From an uncultured Chloroflexaceae bacterium (GTDB taxonomy: Bacteria; Chloroflexota; Chloroflexia; Chloroflexales; Chloroflexaceae), in contig CAKZQX010000653.1 of the NCBI GenBank assembly GCA_937141995.1, positions 1 to 6,276 of the forward strand: a stretch of DNA of 6,276 nt, written 5' to 3'. The notes under the pieces were generated by a model. It was given only the letters and a program-made list of their open reading frames with translations, did not search any database and had not been told where the DNA came from. The position numbers and the translations under genes were made by a program. Shown here piece after piece: positions 4,628-6,276 of this stretch (positions within the stretch are counted from its first letter, which is position 1; every line of letters starts with the position of its first letter).

Positions 4628-6193
4628 CTACTGCGCCAGTGCATTTAGCTTATGCATGGTCTCCCGGAGTGTCGCATAGAGTCCATGATACGTCTGATAG
4701 CAGGCGTCATAGTAGGACTGCCGGGTAGCATCGGGCGATGTATGGGTAAGCGTCTTCACGGCGGTATCACAGGCGGCCGCAACGTCGGCAAAGATGCCGG
4801 TACCCACGCCGGCCAGCAGCGCGGCACCATAGGCCGGGCCTTCTTCGACGGCCGGGACTGCTACTGCAGTCCCATAGATATCGGCCTGCATCTGTCGCCA
4901 GAGCGGACTACGGCCCCCGCCACCGGTCACATGGATTTGATTGGTCGGTATGCCCAACTCGCGCATAATCTCCAGGCTGTCACGCAGAGAGTAGACCACG
5001 CCTTCCATAATGGCGCGGACCAGGTGCGCGCGCTTGTGGCGCATTGTCAACCCAATAAAGCCCCCCCGTGCCAGCGGATCCATGTGTGGCGTGCGCTCCC
5101 CCGACAGGTAGGGCAGAAAGAGCAATCCCTCCGCGCCCGGCGGAACCTGGGCGGCCTCGGCGGTCAACTCATCGAAGCCGGGTGCCCCCGATTGCGGACC
5201 TGCTTCGGGCATCGATCCGACAATCGCGGCAAGCTGACTGCCGATAGCCGACACGCCCAGCAGATCACGCAACCAGCGAAACGATCCCCCGGCCGCCAGG
5301 GTGACACCCATCAGATGGTACTTGCCCGGCACGGCATGGCAGAAAGTATGCAGCCGTCCGCGCGGGTCAAGCGTCAGGTTATCACAGTGGGCAAAGAGTA
5401 CGCCGCTGGTCCCCAGGCTGCTGCTGAGCATACCCTCGCGGATCACCCCCGTTCCCACCGCAGCGGCGGCATTGTCGCCACCCCCGGCAATAATCGGCAG
5501 TCCGGCCGGCAGTCCCAACATGGCGGCAACATCCGGCAGCAAATGGCCGGTGATCTCCGGACCCTCGTACACCTGCGGGAACCAGTCGCGCGGCAGATGC
5601 AGCCGCTCCAGGATTTCATCGCTCCAGTCCCGGGTATGCAGATCGAGCAGCAGCGTCCCGGCGGCATCGCTGGCATCGGTAGCAAAATCGCCACTAAGCA
5701 GATAGCGAATGTAGTCTTTGGGCAACAGAACGCGCCGTACCCGCGCATACTGTTCCGGCTCGTGGTTGCGCAACCAGAGGATCTTGGGAGCCTGGAAGCC
5801 GGTCAGGGCCGGGTTGCCGGCGATCTCCGACAGTCGGGTTTCGCCCACACGGTAGGTAATCTCGGCACACTCGGCGGCGGTACGCTGGTCGTTCCAGAGC
5901 AGGGCCGGCCGGATCACCGCGCCCTGGGCATCGAGGAAGACCGAGCCATGCATCTGGCCGGTTAACCCCAGGCCGGCAATCGCGCTCGTGTCGATACCCG
6001 CCTGCGCCACCACAGCACGCAGGGCCGCCTGGCTGCCGCGCCACCAGTCGGCGGGATCTTGCTCACTCCAGAGGGGCTGCGGCGTGAAGATAGGATACTC
6101 CGCTGTGGCCGCGGCCAGCACCTCCCCGCTTGCATCCGTGAGCAAGGCTTTTGCACCGGTTGTACCAACATCAAGACCAAGCAGGTAGGCCAT
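4628..6193 (-). CDS. xylB: Xylulokinase
   Basis: A 521-residue FGGY-family sugar kinase that phosphorylates D-xylulose to xylulose 5-phosphate with ATP, feeding the pentose phosphate pathway in the cytoplasm. The N-terminal domain has the nucleotide-binding start LGLDVGTTGAK (5-15), the xylulokinase-type GQMHG (79-83), WNDQRT (100-105), GFQAPKILW (132-140), LLPKDY (156-161) and SDAAGT (175-180). AGGGDNAA (236-243) supplies the catalytic base D240. The C-terminal domain has LGTSGV (260-265), FCHAVPG (284-290), FLPYLSGERTPH (359-370) and the ATP-site loop TGGGGRS (423-429). These blocks match Escherichia coli XylB closely, which separates it from glycerol, ribulose and gluconate kinases. The ATG at 6193 is chosen over a GTG at 6214 because GAGGA (6202-6198) lies just upstream and the domain begins at once. 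No xylose isomerase or transporter is in the window; the gene could also serve xylitol or arabitol catabolism. Confidence 0.95.
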   Translation of the reverse strand: MAYLLGLDVGTTGAKALLTDASGEVLAAATAEYPIFTPQPLWSEQDPADWWRGSQAALRAVVAQAGIDTSAIAGLGLTGQMHGSVFLDAQGAVIRPALLWNDQRTAAECAEITYRVGETRLSEIAGNPALTGFQAPKILWLRNHEPEQYARVRRVLLPKDYIRYLLSGDFATDASDAAGTLLLDLHTRDWSDEILERLHLPRDWFPQVYEGPEITGHLLPDVAAMLGLPAGLPIIAGGGDNAAAAVGTGVIREGMLSSSLGTSGVLFAHCDNLTLDPRGRLHTFCHAVPGKYHLMGVTLAAGGSFRWLRDLLGVSAIGSQLAAIVGSMPEAGPQSGAPGFDELTAEAAQVPPGAEGLLFLPYLSGERTPHMDPLARGGFIGLTMRHKRAHLVRAIMEGVVYSLRDSLEIMRELGIPTNQIHVTGGGGRSPLWRQMQADIYGTAVAVPAVEEGPAYGAALLAGVGTGIFADVAAACDTAVKTLTHTSPDATRQSYYDACYQTYHGLYATLRETMHKLNALAQ

Positions 6194-6276
6194 GGTTTCC
6201 TCGCTTAGGCGCACCGAGAACTAAGAGACTGTCTGAAAAGATGATTCACGTCGGTCACACGGCATGCGGGGTGCCC
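6194..6276 (-). promoter_or_regulatory. Upstream region of xylB
   Basis: These 83 bases hold the xylB ribosome binding site GAGGA (6202-6198, minus strand), spaced 4 bases from the ATG at 6193. I could not pick a convincing -10/-35 pair. A 9-base palindrome AGACTGTCT (6224-6232), followed by GAAAAG, is the only notable symmetry. Short open frames reach the right edge on both strands but cannot be judged. Confidence 0.5.

Noticed and set aside
4652..5965. Long plus-strand open frame of 437 codons antisense to xylB
   Set aside because: It lies inside xylB on the other strand, lacks a ribosome binding site and gives a Gly/Arg/Gln/His-rich product with no domain; xylB matches its family along its full length.
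6194..6214. GTG at 6214 as the xylB start
   Set aside because: It would place the good GAGGA ribosome binding site inside the coding region and add seven residues absent from the family.

Overview
The window looks like chromosomal DNA from a filamentous anoxygenic phototroph-type Chloroflexota, with Chloroflexales (Chloroflexus/Roseiflexus-like) as the best guess. This rests on a moderately GC-rich sequence, sigma70-like TATAAT boxes, purine-rich ribosome binding sites, and a DUF4350 / membrane protein / MoxR gene set of a kind seen in that phylum. The assignment is inferred from gene content and style only; no marker gene is present. I see no insertion sequence, CRISPR array, rRNA or tRNA.

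Layout: positions 1-218 are a promoter and leader region, with a consensus -10 box at 117-122. A plus-strand cluster of three genes follows. It holds a bitopic or two-helix DUF4350-like protein (219-1406), a polytopic membrane protein resembling the glycerophosphodiester phosphodiesterase membrane-domain family (1474-2433), and a MoxR-family AAA+ ATPase (2461-3408). Positions 3409-3653 form a convergent intergenic region unusually rich in inverted repeats. Positions 3654-6193 carry three minus-strand genes, read right to left: xylulokinase (xylB), a small degenerate response-regulator receiver protein, and a non-haem ferritin. The last 83 bases are the region upstream of xylB.

The plus-strand genes probably form one membrane-associated MoxR module, in which the ATPase acts on or with the two membrane proteins. 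The DUF58 (von Willebrand A-like) protein that usually accompanies MoxR does not follow it here. The minus-strand genes have separate, mostly unrelated jobs: pentose catabolism, iron storage, and an unknown regulatory or scaffold role for the pseudo-receiver. They have gaps of about 56-57 bases, and the ferritin and receiver genes each have a possible promoter of their own, so they need not be one operon.

The least explained items are the structured 3409-3662 region, which includes a three-way-junction-like inverted repeat that pairs better as the minus-strand RNA; the receiver protein lacking all the usual phosphorylation residues; and the promoter whose -10 box sits between perfect inverted repeat arms. 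No clearly new multi-gene system could be demonstrated.
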